Origin: Nitrososphaerota archaeon
GTDB lineage: Archaea; Thermoproteota; Nitrososphaeria; Nitrososphaerales; Nitrosopumilaceae
DNA length: 33,010 bases
NCBI GenBank assembly: GCA_021323705.1
Contig: JAJPKL010000026.1
Location: 1 to 33,010 of the forward strand
Reading direction: 5' to 3'
Below are positions 1 through 7,307 of the stretch, in pieces. Within the stretch, counting starts at the first letter, position 1; the number at the start of each line of letters is the position of its first letter. The position numbers and the translations under genes are program-made. Below the pieces are notes generated by a model. That model was not told the origin of the DNA. It worked only from the letters and a program-made list of their open reading frames with translations, and searched no databases.

Positions 1-1
1 G

Positions 2-55
2 ATACAGGAACTGCAACTGAAGGCAGAACTGTATAACAGGTTCATGAGCATGTGA
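2..55 (+). CDS. C-terminal end of a truncated upstream gene
   Basis: An open frame enters from the left edge and stops at TGA 53-55. Only 17 residues are visible, ending in RFMSM. They are rich in Leu, Glu and Lys and look helical. There is too little for a family call, and the frame could be open by chance. Confidence 0.35.
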   Translation: MQELQLKAELYNRFMSM

Positions 56-205
56 GAGATTAGGATGATACCATTTGCTAAATCATAAGGAGTTAGTCAA
101 CAGAGCACGATAGGGAGGAAATCCCCTATATCAATAATTAAATATCCAAGATAATAAAATTAAATTACAAATTAAACTTAAATATTTGGATGCACTTTCA
201 TATAT

Positions 206-412
206 ATGCACGAGACATTGGTCAAGGCAAGAAAGCTTGGAGGCTCACTTATAGTCAGAATACCCAAGGAGATAGTCGAGGACGAAGATATACACGAAGG
301 TGAAATCGTGAGGGTGAAGGTAAGCAAGGTAAGGAAGAGCTGGTTTGGATCGCTTGAAGGAGTTGGTTCTATGACTAGGGAGGACGAGCTTGATGAGCAG
401 ATACGTCATTGA
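206..412 (+). CDS. AbrB/MazE-type antitoxin (VapB-like)
   Basis: This 68-residue protein is probably the antitoxin of the pair with the next gene. It should bind and neutralise the toxin and repress the shared promoter. The N-terminus holds a swapped-hairpin AbrB-like segment (GGSLIVRIPKEIV, then GEIVRVKV around residues 12-38). The acidic tail (REDELDEQ) is typical of toxin-binding tails. An AT-rich box-A-like stretch lies at about 178-186, so ATG 206 fits a leaderless mRNA. It overlaps the toxin gene by 20 bases, which implies translational coupling. The family call is by motif only. Confidence 0.75.
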   Translation: MHETLVKARKLGGSLIVRIPKEIVEDEDIHEGEIVRVKVSKVRKSWFGSLEGVGSMTREDELDEQIRH

Positions 413-791
413 TTCTTGGGCATGGATGGAATATCTGGACGGTAGCGAGCTTGGCAGAAAGGCAAAACCAAGTATCGAGAGTGGCAATGCATTTACCAAT
501 GTTGTAACCATTGCCGAAGTTGTATCCAGAATAAACAGGGCAGGAAGAGATGCAGGTATTGCATTTGATTCGATCACCTCTCTATCTAAGGTAATTGTAG
601 GAGACAAGAACTTTGCAAAAAACACCGGTCTATTGCATTCCTCTATTAAGAAACGTAGACCAAATTTTAGCCTTGCAGATGCATTTGTCTTGCAGACAGC
701 AAAGTCATTGAACGCACGGGTATTGACGGGAGACTCAGATTTTGAAGGGATTAAAGAAGCAGACATGCTTGGAAAGAAGAAACACAAATGA
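393..791 (+). CDS. PIN-domain ribonuclease toxin (VapC-like)
   Basis: This 132-residue PIN-domain protein is the likely toxin partner of the AbrB-type gene it overlaps. PIN toxins are Mg-dependent RNases that often cut tRNA or rRNA. The acidic residues expected for the active site are all present: D7 (VIDSWAW), E42 (TIAEVV), D96 (LADAF) and D114/D116 (TGDSDF). The length is normal for VapC. ATG 393 was chosen over the in-frame TTG at 390 because ATG SRYVIDS gives the usual short lead to the first Asp. The toxin therefore looks catalytically intact. Confidence 0.85.
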   Translation: MSRYVIDSWAWMEYLDGSELGRKAKPSIESGNAFTNVVTIAEVVSRINRAGRDAGIAFDSITSLSKVIVGDKNFAKNTGLLHSSIKKRRPNFSLADAFVLQTAKSLNARVLTGDSDFEGIKEADMLGKKKHK

Positions 792-968
792 ATCCAGTCT
801 TTACAACAAAGTACAGTAGCATTGTTCCAGCAGAATAGCCATGGGCTCCAAAACATTTTTCATAAAATTGATTTTATTTTGTGATCAAAATGACGAGTCG
901 GATCTGCATACGTCATTTTGTATCTGTCACACAAAAAGTATATTGAAAAGCAAGCAAACTATTACAAG

Positions 969-1628
969 ATGACAAAATACAGGAAAAAAGAAGGATGGGA
1001 AAACAATGACAGACTAGATGGAAAACTTGAACGCCTATTTGTGGTTGAGACCAAAAAAGCAAGTAAGAGAAAGCAAGAACAAGGAAAAAAGAGGCCAAAA
1101 ACACTGAACGAACTAGAAGTAGAAAACTATTCACATATTCTATATTCAATCGAGTATGCAATGGCTTTACAATATGCAGAAAATCCTGATATCTCAGATA
1201 AAATGCTGTTAAAAGTTATCACATTGCTTATGATGGAATTTAGCGACGGGAAACGTGATGTTGGAAGTGTGGTCTGGAAAAAGATGAAAACAGGAAATCC
1301 TGTTAATGCAAACTCGGCAAGCTCAACTACAGTTGCGTTGGAAAGCAAACTCGGCAAGGCGCTTAAACAGGCTGCCATTGAGGGACTCGTAGAAGGTCCT
1401 ATCACAAGAGAGGAATTCATCCTATGTCTTGGGCATATTGCGTATTGCATAGACAACAGATCCTGGATCCGAGGAGGCAGAGGATATCTTGATTGGATTT
1501 CTAATTGGTTTGGTTTGCTTGGCGGTGGTAAAAAGCAAGAGTTTGATATTTTTTATGACAAACTTTCTCGAGTTATTGGAATAGAAAAAAGTTTTCTTAA
1601 AGGGGAAACGTTGTACGAAGAGGAATAA
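969..1628 (+). CDS. Hypothetical protein, unknown function
   Basis: I do not recognise this 219-residue protein. The first 45 residues are very basic (many Lys/Arg), followed by a mostly helical body with no signal peptide or membrane segment. Later there is a Gly-rich, Trp-containing stretch (SWIRGGRGYLDWISNWFGLLGGG). A TTG at 918 opens the same frame, but a box-A-like AGTATATT at about 939-946 sits 25-30 bases before ATG 969, so 969 is the better start. The RHH gene follows 19 bases later and may be cotranscribed. Confidence 0.6.
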   Translation: MTKYRKKEGWENNDRLDGKLERLFVVETKKASKRKQEQGKKRPKTLNELEVENYSHILYSIEYAMALQYAENPDISDKMLLKVITLLMMEFSDGKRDVGSVVWKKMKTGNPVNANSASSTTVALESKLGKALKQAAIEGLVEGPITREEFILCLGHIAYCIDNRSWIRGGRGYLDWISNWFGLLGGGKKQEFDIFYDKLSRVIGIEKSFLKGETLYEEE

Positions 1629-1647
1629 TAAGGGAAGAATATTATTA

Positions 1648-1869
1648 ATGGAAGAAAAATGTAAAACAGAATTGAAAATGACAGTCATAACTTTTCGTTT
1701 GTCAGAAAAAGAAAAGGCAGCCCTTGAAAAGTATGGCAAAATATCAGATGTTGTAAGAGATGCAATAAGGTTATACCTCAACAACAAAAAGGCAAGAGAG
1801 GTCCTCAAGACAATGAAAGAATTACAAAACAAGTATATACTGTCAAGTCAACAACTGATGAAATCGTGA
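1648..1869 (+). CDS. Ribbon-helix-helix protein with frameshifted C-terminus
   Basis: This looks like a CopG/Arc-type ribbon-helix-helix DNA-binding protein, possibly an antitoxin. The core is a strand (MTVITFRLS), helix 1 (EKEKAALEKYG) and helix 2 (ISDVVRDAIRLYLNN). After LQNKY the annotated frame gives an atypical tail that stops at 1869. Two bases further on, another frame reads TVKSTTDEIVRLFREDK and stops at 1910, which looks like the expected acidic antitoxin tail. The frames part at a TATATA run near 1834-1840, so a two-base slip is the simple explanation. No matching toxin gene follows. Confidence 0.65.
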   Translation: MEEKCKTELKMTVITFRLSEKEKAALEKYGKISDVVRDAIRLYLNNKKAREVLKTMKELQNKYILSSQQLMKS

Positions 1870-2106
1870 GGCTTTTCCGAGAAGACAAGGAAAGCCATTG
1901 CGGTAGATAAAAAGTGAGTGTTTACGACTTTTGCTAAAAATCTCCGACTAGATGCAAAACAAGTCAAAATATTCAAGAACTGGCTCTTTCTTTTCGTGAG
2001 GGAATCTTTGGAGAATTTTTCTGGTTTCACAAGATAAAAACTAAAACGATCGCTGACAATCTTCAAAACGCTTAAATAGAAAATGAAATCCACGTCAAAA
2101 CAGCAA
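1870..2106. other. Intergenic region with box A for the oxidase cluster
   Basis: The first 40 bases hold the out-of-frame tail of the RHH gene. No convincing gene follows: a GTG-started frame of about 38 codons near 1920-2033 has no recognisable features. A box-A-like CTTAAATAG at about 2070-2078 is correctly placed for a leaderless transcript starting at ATG 2107. Confidence 0.4.
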
Positions 2107-2415
2107 ATGAAAACTCTCATTGCTGTCTCGATTATTGCGCTAGTTGCATTGGCTCTTGTTTCTCAACTACACTTTGCATATGCCCAGCTTGCACAGCAGG
2201 AGAACACCAAGCAGTATCTAAACTTGAGGGCAGAGGTGTGGAACCTGTTCTTCAGAATGACAACGGCTGCATTTACAGTCGGTGCCATAGTATCAGGTAC
2301 AATGATTTGGCTTGTCTGGAGATTTCGAGAGTCAAACCCAAAGAACAAGGCGCCTACCAAGTGGGAGCATCTTGAAGATCCTACCGCTGGCAGCTACGAA
2401 GAGGAGGGGCACTAG
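2107..2415 (+). CDS. Heme-copper oxidase subunit II, N-terminal membrane part
   Basis: This 102-residue protein appears to supply part of the membrane anchor that other organisms encode within one CoxB chain. It has a signal or first membrane segment (residues 5-25, ending near AYAQ) and a second membrane helix (TAAFTVGAIVSGTMIWLVW), followed by a charged tail. An upstream ATG at 2083 is in frame, but the box A at about 2074 is only 8 bases from it and fits ATG 2107 better. The stop abuts the ATG of the Cu(A) subunit with no gap. Assignment rests on position and topology. Confidence 0.7.
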   Translation: MKTLIAVSIIALVALALVSQLHFAYAQLAQQENTKQYLNLRAEVWNLFFRMTTAAFTVGAIVSGTMIWLVWRFRESNPKNKAPTKWEHLEDPTAGSYEEEGH

Positions 2416-2841
2416 ATGGGTCACGATACCGCCGAGTGGGTATTTGTAGCTGTAGTTATTGCAGTGTTGGTATACGTTGGTGTAGATTCATGGATAGTTC
2501 AAAAAGAAGTCGAGGACGTACCAGCTGACGCCGAAGTAATCAAAGTGACAGGCCAGCAGTGGTTCTGGTCATTTGAACATGCAGACGGCACAAAGGAGAT
2601 CAGCACTTTGCATCTAAAGAAGGGTCACGCATACAAGTTTGAGATTTATTCCAGAGATGTAATGCACTCCTTTAACATTCCAGACTGGGTAGTCTTTGAA
2701 GATGCAGTACCAGGACACACAAACCATGCATGGTTTGCACCAAACGAAGTAGGAACTTATCCAATCCAATGCAGAGAATACTGCGGCTTGCTGCACTATA
2801 ACATGAGAGGATCGCTTGTAGTGGAGGACGACAAGTCTTGA
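2416..2841 (+). CDS. coxB: Cytochrome c oxidase subunit II, Cu(A) domain
   Basis: This is subunit II of the terminal oxidase. It accepts electrons at the binuclear Cu(A) centre and passes them to subunit I. One membrane helix (residues 7-28) anchors a cupredoxin domain outside the membrane. The Cu(A) ligands are complete: H84 (VMHSFN), C119, C123, H127 and M130 in QCREYCGLLHYNM. The aromatic motif QQWFWSF before the Cu site matches the family. At 141 residues it is short because the first helix pair is in the previous gene. It is cotranscribed with subunit I, 58 bases downstream. Confidence 0.93.
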   Translation: MGHDTAEWVFVAVVIAVLVYVGVDSWIVQKEVEDVPADAEVIKVTGQQWFWSFEHADGTKEISTLHLKKGHAYKFEIYSRDVMHSFNIPDWVVFEDAVPGHTNHAWFAPNEVGTYPIQCREYCGLLHYNMRGSLVVEDDKS

Positions 2842-2899
2842 AAATAATCACAAACATTTTATTTACATCAAAAATATCTGAAAACATAGAGGGAGCAAT

Positions 2900-4447
2900 A
2901 TGGTATTAGAACTACAAAAGCCCCGTCCAGTTTGGCAGATAATGTTTTCAACGCATCACACTGATGTGGGATATCTGTATACGATAACAGGTCTTACATT
3001 CTTGTTCATGGCCGGAGTCTTGGCCATGATTATCAGAACACACTTGTTCTTCCCAGGAGAAGGAGTGTTGGTATCAGATTCTGCAACATTTAACAGGATA
3101 TTTACAGTTCACGGACTAACTATGCTTTTCTTGTTTGCACTACCAGTCGCAAACGGCATCGGAAACATCTTGGTTCCAATAATGGTGCGATACAAAGACA
3201 TGGCGTATCCGAAGCTCAACGCAATCGCGTTCTGGATGAACCCAGTAGGCGGTGCACTGCTCTGGCTTGGATTTGCAGATGTTTCATGGGTTTCATATGC
3301 TCCTTATTCAATAATCAGAGCGCCAGGACCTGCAGCAGACATGTTCATATTTGGAATGAAGATCCTTGGCATATCGTCTATCTTATCATCGATTAACTTT
3401 GTTGTAACAGTTCTCAAATGTAAGCATCCAGACCTCTCACTTAGAAGGGTTCCGTTGTTTGCCTGGTCAATGTTGACCGTATCTCTTATGACATTGATCG
3501 CAATGCCAACATATGCAGCAGCACTTATCATGATGCTAACTGACAGACTTGGACTTTCAGGATTCTTCAACCCGTTTGCAGGTGGAGACCCAATTGCATA
3601 TCTGCACCTCTTCTGGTTTACATTCCATCCTGAAGTGTACATCTTCTTGTTACCAGCTATTGGAATGATGTATGAGATCATTCCGAGATTTTCAAGAAAA
3701 CCTCTATACAGCCAAGCTTCTGGTGTCTTTGCATTTGTTATGTTAGGTATAATCGGATTTGCATCATGGGGACACCACATGTACTCCACAGGAATGGACT
3801 TTACAACAAAGGTCGTATTCATGATTGGTACTCTAGCAGCAGTTCCAGCGTCTGGAATGCATGTCTTTAACTTCCTTGCCACAATGTGGGGAGCACGAAT
3901 CAGATTTGCAGCTCCAATGAAGTTTGCAGTTGGTGGAATTGCACTCTTCTTCTCTGCAGGTGCAGGTGGTGTGCTAAACTCTGCAATGCCGCTTGACTTT
4001 ATCTCGCACGGAACCTACTGGGTGGTAGGTCACATGCACTTGTTCCTTACTGGAACAATCGGCTTTGGATTTGTCGCAATGGTATACTACATGTTCCCAT
4101 ACATCACTGGAAGAATGTACAGCGAAAAGTGGGCCAACGTTCACTTTATCGGAATGTTTTGGGGAACTGTCCAAGTATTCTTTACACAACACTTGCTTGG
4201 TCTTGAGGGAATGCCAAGAAGAATTTATGATTACCCACCAGAATTTACATCATGGACACAGCTCAACCAAATTGCAACGGTTGGAGCATGGATACTTGGT
4301 GCAAGCTTTGCAGTCTTCCTTGCATCACTGATATACTACTCTGCAAAGGGCAAGCCAGCAAACATGGACGACCCATGGGGCCTTGGTGGCAAGTACTATT
4401 ATCCAGTAGCAGCAAAGAACCCGCACGGTGGACACTCAGGATATTGA
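2900..4447 (+). CDS. coxA: Heme-copper oxidase subunit I
   Basis: This 515-residue polytopic protein is the catalytic subunit that reduces O2 to water and pumps protons. Metal ligands seen: H71 (VHGLTM, low-spin heme), H243 with Y247 in HPEVY (Cu(B) ligand and the cross-linked Tyr), H292-H293 (GHHMYS, Cu(B)), and H378/H380 in HMHLFL (high- and low-spin hemes). Twelve or more hydrophobic helices are evident. A GAGGGA ribosome-binding site lies just upstream of ATG 2900. In ammonia oxidisers this enzyme is the terminal oxidase; its donor is probably a blue-copper protein like that of the next gene. Confidence 0.97.
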   Translation: MVLELQKPRPVWQIMFSTHHTDVGYLYTITGLTFLFMAGVLAMIIRTHLFFPGEGVLVSDSATFNRIFTVHGLTMLFLFALPVANGIGNILVPIMVRYKDMAYPKLNAIAFWMNPVGGALLWLGFADVSWVSYAPYSIIRAPGPAADMFIFGMKILGISSILSSINFVVTVLKCKHPDLSLRRVPLFAWSMLTVSLMTLIAMPTYAAALIMMLTDRLGLSGFFNPFAGGDPIAYLHLFWFTFHPEVYIFLLPAIGMMYEIIPRFSRKPLYSQASGVFAFVMLGIIGFASWGHHMYSTGMDFTTKVVFMIGTLAAVPASGMHVFNFLATMWGARIRFAAPMKFAVGGIALFFSAGAGGVLNSAMPLDFISHGTYWVVGHMHLFLTGTIGFGFVAMVYYMFPYITGRMYSEKWANVHFIGMFWGTVQVFFTQHLLGLEGMPRRIYDYPPEFTSWTQLNQIATVGAWILGASFAVFLASLIYYSAKGKPANMDDPWGLGGKYYYPVAAKNPHGGHSGY

Positions 4448-4448
4448 T

Positions 4449-5471
4449 ATGAGCCACACAGAACACGAAGCACCAATTCATAGGACATCCTCTAGAAGAC
4501 TAGGGAAGATGTTAGCAATAATCATAGGCGTCCAAGTAATAGGCGGTGCAATATTTTTCACAAATTATTCTTACTGGAACTCTTACTTGCCAGAAGCAGG
4601 CAAGCTTCAGGAAGAACAGATGGAAAAACAGGCAGCAGCAAGTGCTGCAGCAGGCCCATCTGCAACACAGGGAACATTTACTGGCAAGGAAATACACGTA
4701 TCATTAAAGTTTGTAGAATCGCCTGATTTCAAAAATTACGGCTTTAATGCGCCTATAGGCACGTCTGGAGCAAACCCAGAGATTGACGTAAACGTGGGTG
4801 ACAAGATCGATTTTGATGTAACAAATGGAGGCAAGTCATTTCATGCATTTGCAGTTACTGCGTCCTCTAGCGGTCCAGGACCTGCAATTGACGGCACCAC
4901 AATTGGAACTGCAGACAGTCCAATGAAGCCAGGAGAGCATGGTACAGTAAGCTTCATCCCGTCATCTGCAGGCACATACTATTACATCTGCGCCGTTCCA
5001 GGACACCGTGAACTTGGAATGGAAGGAAAGATTGTTGTAGGTGGAGGCGGTGCAGCTTCTGCAGGAGGAATTCCGGCAGGAACTGGCGGCACAGTACCAG
5101 CATCTGGTCAAAAGGCAGAATACAGCCTAAGTTTTGATATCAGTTCTGATTTCTCAAAATATGGATTTAATGGAACAATTGGCTCACCTAGTGCAAATCC
5201 AACCATTACAGTCCACTCTGGTGATACCGTTACAATTCACCTGAGCAATCCAAGCAAGTCATTCCACGCATTTGGTGTAGTGACTGATCCTGACAATCCA
5301 AGCTCTCTTGTTTGGAACTCGGCCTTTAAGACTGCTGACAACCCAATGAAACCAGGAGAAAAGGGCGACGTGACATTTGTCGCAGGAACTCCAGGATTGT
5401 ATCATTACATCTGTACGGTTCCAGGGCACGCAGCTCTTGGAATGAATGGCAACTTTGTAGTAGAAAAGTAA
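4449..5471 (+). CDS. Membrane-anchored double cupredoxin (blue copper)
   Basis: This 340-residue protein carries two plastocyanin-like domains, and it is the likely electron donor to the adjacent oxidase. An N-terminal helix (about residues 19-41) anchors it; a short Ala-rich helical stretch follows. Domain 1 has type 1 copper ligands H132, C181, H186 and M191. Domain 2 has H273, C322, H327 and M332. A Gly-rich linker (GGGGAASAGG) joins them. Both copper sites are complete, so it may hold two coppers. ATG 4449 was chosen because it lies one base past the coxA stop. An earlier ATG at 4428 would overlap coxA by 20 bases. Confidence 0.9.
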   Translation: MSHTEHEAPIHRTSSRRLGKMLAIIIGVQVIGGAIFFTNYSYWNSYLPEAGKLQEEQMEKQAAASAAAGPSATQGTFTGKEIHVSLKFVESPDFKNYGFNAPIGTSGANPEIDVNVGDKIDFDVTNGGKSFHAFAVTASSSGPGPAIDGTTIGTADSPMKPGEHGTVSFIPSSAGTYYYICAVPGHRELGMEGKIVVGGGGAASAGGIPAGTGGTVPASGQKAEYSLSFDISSDFSKYGFNGTIGSPSANPTITVHSGDTVTIHLSNPSKSFHAFGVVTDPDNPSSLVWNSAFKTADNPMKPGEKGDVTFVAGTPGLYHYICTVPGHAALGMNGNFVVEK

Positions 5472-5917
5472 TGTACTTTAGATATCTGGCACTTGCTTCT
5501 CTTGTAATTTTATACATCCTAATGTTCATTGGAGGATATCTCGAATCAAGCGGCCAGGGGCTTGCATGTCCAGAGTGGCCGCTTTGTCCTAGCGGAATCC
5601 TGCCTTCTGACGAATATTTAACAGAATGGACCCACAGGCTTATTGCTGCAATGACTGGCGTTATGATAATTGCAACCGCAGTTGGGAGCTGGAAAGTTGC
5701 AGGCTCTCACAAGAAGATTAGAATCACAGGTACCTTGGCAGGAATTTTTGCTGTATCGCAAATTGCACTTGGTGCAATTGTAATCAACACGCAGCTCAAG
5801 GCAACAATTGTTGCAGTTCACAACGGCATTGGAATCTTGCTTTTTGCAATGACACTTCTTACAGCACTGTACGCATTCAAGTTGCCTCGCGGAAAAACAA
5901 TCAAGACTAGTGCTTAG
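5471..5917 (+). CDS. ctaA: Half-size heme A synthase-like protein (CtaA/COX15)
   Basis: CtaA oxidises heme O to heme A, the cofactor of the oxidase encoded just upstream. This 148-residue, four-helix protein is about half the bacterial length and would act as a dimer, as known for some archaeal CtaA proteins. The signatures are the loop GLACPEWPLCPSG with its Cys pair and the EWTHRL motif with Glu and His. A second His (VAVHNGIG) occurs in the last part. The ATG shares one base with the TAA of the cupredoxin gene, so they are translationally coupled. The 3' end overlaps the convergent gene by 11 bases. Confidence 0.88.
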   Translation: MYFRYLALASLVILYILMFIGGYLESSGQGLACPEWPLCPSGILPSDEYLTEWTHRLIAAMTGVMIIATAVGSWKVAGSHKKIRITGTLAGIFAVSQIALGAIVINTQLKATIVAVHNGIGILLFAMTLLTALYAFKLPRGKTIKTSA

Positions 5918-6464
5918 GCTTTACCCTTCTTCTAGAAATTACAACCCACCCAAGAAGAACAAAGCAACCTATTCCGCCTGCAGATATAATATACTGGAAT
6001 ATGGGCCCAAATATGTCAAGCACACTTATGTTAAAATCAAAAGTCAAAGGCTTGCCACCCGGTCCTACATCGTACAGGTCGACATACATGACATGGTTGC
6101 CAGACTCGTGAAATGTATAGATGGTGGACCATGCGCCTCCGCTATAGTCTTGTACGGGAATAGTATCCACAAGCTGGTCGTTATAGTATATCCTGACTCC
6201 CATCCTGAAATGGTTGACCTCGCTTAGTTTTGTATCAAATGAGTTGAGCAGGTTAGAAGCAGACTGGTGGTTGAGTACTCTAAAGCTCAGCTTGAAAGGA
6301 TGGTTTGCAGAAGGGATCTCAGGATCTGTTGCCACCTGCATCTCATAGTTCCCTATTGACTCATCTCCTGAGTTTAGATTTTCATGTGCACTTGCATAGT
6401 GCATCATTGGGGAAAGAACTAGAACAAGAGCAAGCCCCACTACTAGAAACCGAAAATTAATCAT
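5907..6464 (-). CDS. Secreted, C-terminally membrane-anchored protein
   Basis: This 185-residue protein has a signal peptide (residues 1-26, ending ASAHE), a beta-rich extracellular domain of about 120 residues, a C-terminal membrane helix (FQYIISAGGIGCFVLLGWVV) and a short basic cytoplasmic tail. The domain resembles Ig-like or YtkA-like folds (DLYDVGPGGKPLTFDFNI). I do not know its exact function. Its position beside the oxidase and cupredoxin genes suggests a surface role linked to copper or respiration, which is inference. It converges on ctaA. Confidence 0.8.
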   Translation of the reverse strand: MINFRFLVVGLALVLVLSPMMHYASAHENLNSGDESIGNYEMQVATDPEIPSANHPFKLSFRVLNHQSASNLLNSFDTKLSEVNHFRMGVRIYYNDQLVDTIPVQDYSGGAWSTIYTFHESGNHVMYVDLYDVGPGGKPLTFDFNISVLDIFGPIFQYIISAGGIGCFVLLGWVVISRRRVKPKH

Positions 6465-6560
6465 CCAATCCTAGTGTGCCATTCTTTAATATAATTTTAC
6501 GAGCCTTTCGATCACTGGCAATTAGCAAAAGCTTTAAATCAAGTTTGAAAAGATTGCCCA

Positions 6561-7160
6561 ATGATGACCACCGTTACCAAGTCAATCGATATCAAAGAAA
6601 AAACCTTGAATGTTTTTACATACTTTGCAAGACCCGAACACATCTCCGACCAGTTCGAAGAACGAGTTGGAATGACCGTAGTTCCAATGGATGTAAAGGC
6701 AGGAATGGGCGTAGGCACCACCTTTAGAGTAATAGGTGACTTTGATGGAAAGAGACTAGAGTGGGACTGTGAGACAACAGAATACATCCCAGAACAAAAG
6801 ATCGCAGCTAAAATGATCAAGGGACCTTTCAAATCTTGGAATATTGCAGTAGAGTTCAAGGAACTGGGCGAAAAATTAACCCGTGTTACCATGACAGTAA
6901 ACTATGAGATGCCGTTTGGTCCTCTAGGTGGAATTCTCAACAAGGTCAAGTTTGCAAAGACTGCCGAGAAGGGAATGGAAACCGCTCTGTACAGAGTTAG
7001 AGGATTGCTTGAAGGCAACGGCTCAATTCCAGTATACATCACACTTGATGCATACAGAAGGCTGTTGGAAGAGAAAGAGAAGATGAACAACGTTCCAGTC
7101 TCAACCGTATTGACTACGATACTTGAGAAATATTCTCAAATCGAGACAGTCAAAAACTAG
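6561..7160 (+). CDS. SRPBCC-fold protein with RHH-like tail
   Basis: Residues 1-145 look like an SRPBCC (START/polyketide cyclase-like) lipid- or ligand-binding domain: TVTKSIDIKEKTLNVFTYFARPEHI, then beta strands and a C-terminal helix (GGILNKVKFAKTAEKGMETAL). Residues about 155-195 read SIPVYITLDAYRRLLEEKEK and VPVSTVLTTILEKY, which resembles a strand-helix-helix unit of ribbon-helix-helix proteins. The combination would be a ligand-sensing regulator, but this is inference. Box A GCTTTAAATC at about 6530-6539 is 26 bases before ATG 6561, so the mRNA is likely leaderless. It ends just before the tRNA-Lys gene. Confidence 0.75.
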   Translation: MMTTVTKSIDIKEKTLNVFTYFARPEHISDQFEERVGMTVVPMDVKAGMGVGTTFRVIGDFDGKRLEWDCETTEYIPEQKIAAKMIKGPFKSWNIAVEFKELGEKLTRVTMTVNYEMPFGPLGGILNKVKFAKTAEKGMETALYRVRGLLEGNGSIPVYITLDAYRRLLEEKEKMNNVPVSTVLTTILEKYSQIETVKN

Positions 7161-7209
7161 GTTTTATTTTTCAAATCATTTTAATACCGAATTTAGCGTC
7201 TGCTATTTT

Positions 7210-7302
7210 GCGGGTCTATGGCTCAGCCAGGTAGAGCGAGGGACTCTTATGATAATTTCAGAGACATCCCTATGCCGTGGGTTCAAATCCCACTAGACCC
7301 GC
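7210..7302 (+). tRNA. tRNA-Lys(CTT) with 16-base intron
   Basis: Acceptor stem GCGGGTC pairs with GACCCGC at the 3' end. The T-arm is GTGGG-TTCAAAT-CCCAC. The D-arm contains GCTCAGCCAGGTAGAGC. The anticodon stem is AGGGA/TCCCT. Removing 7250-7265 leaves the loop CTCTTAA, which gives anticodon CTT. The intron is at the canonical position after base 37, and CTCT in the exon pairs with AGAG in the intron, with three-base bulges TAT and ACA, as in an archaeal bulge-helix-bulge. The 3' end is the attachment site of the element to the right. CCA is not encoded. Confidence 0.95.
7290..7302 (+). repeat. Attachment site copy in tRNA-Lys 3' end (attL)
   Basis: CCACTAGACCCGC, the last 13 bases of the tRNA-Lys gene, recurs exactly at 22085-22097. 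Direct repeats of a tRNA 3' end flanking an integrase-carrying block are the usual trace of tyrosine-recombinase integration. Confidence 0.75.
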
Positions 7303-7307
7303 CTACC

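Noticed and set aside
245-856. 203-codon frame on the minus strand
   Set aside because: It lies antisense to the VapB/VapC-like pair, which have clear family motifs, and the translated frame has no coherent domain.
1917-2033. Small GTG-started frame after the RHH gene
   Set aside because: About 38 codons with no box A, no conserved motif and no fit with a toxin; treated as intergenic.
7218-7307. Integrase start inside the tRNA gene (ATG 7218)
   Set aside because: The frame is open through the tRNA, but those codons are the tRNA sequence itself and differ in character from the homologous integrase N-terminus. ATG 7308 or 7353 is more likely.
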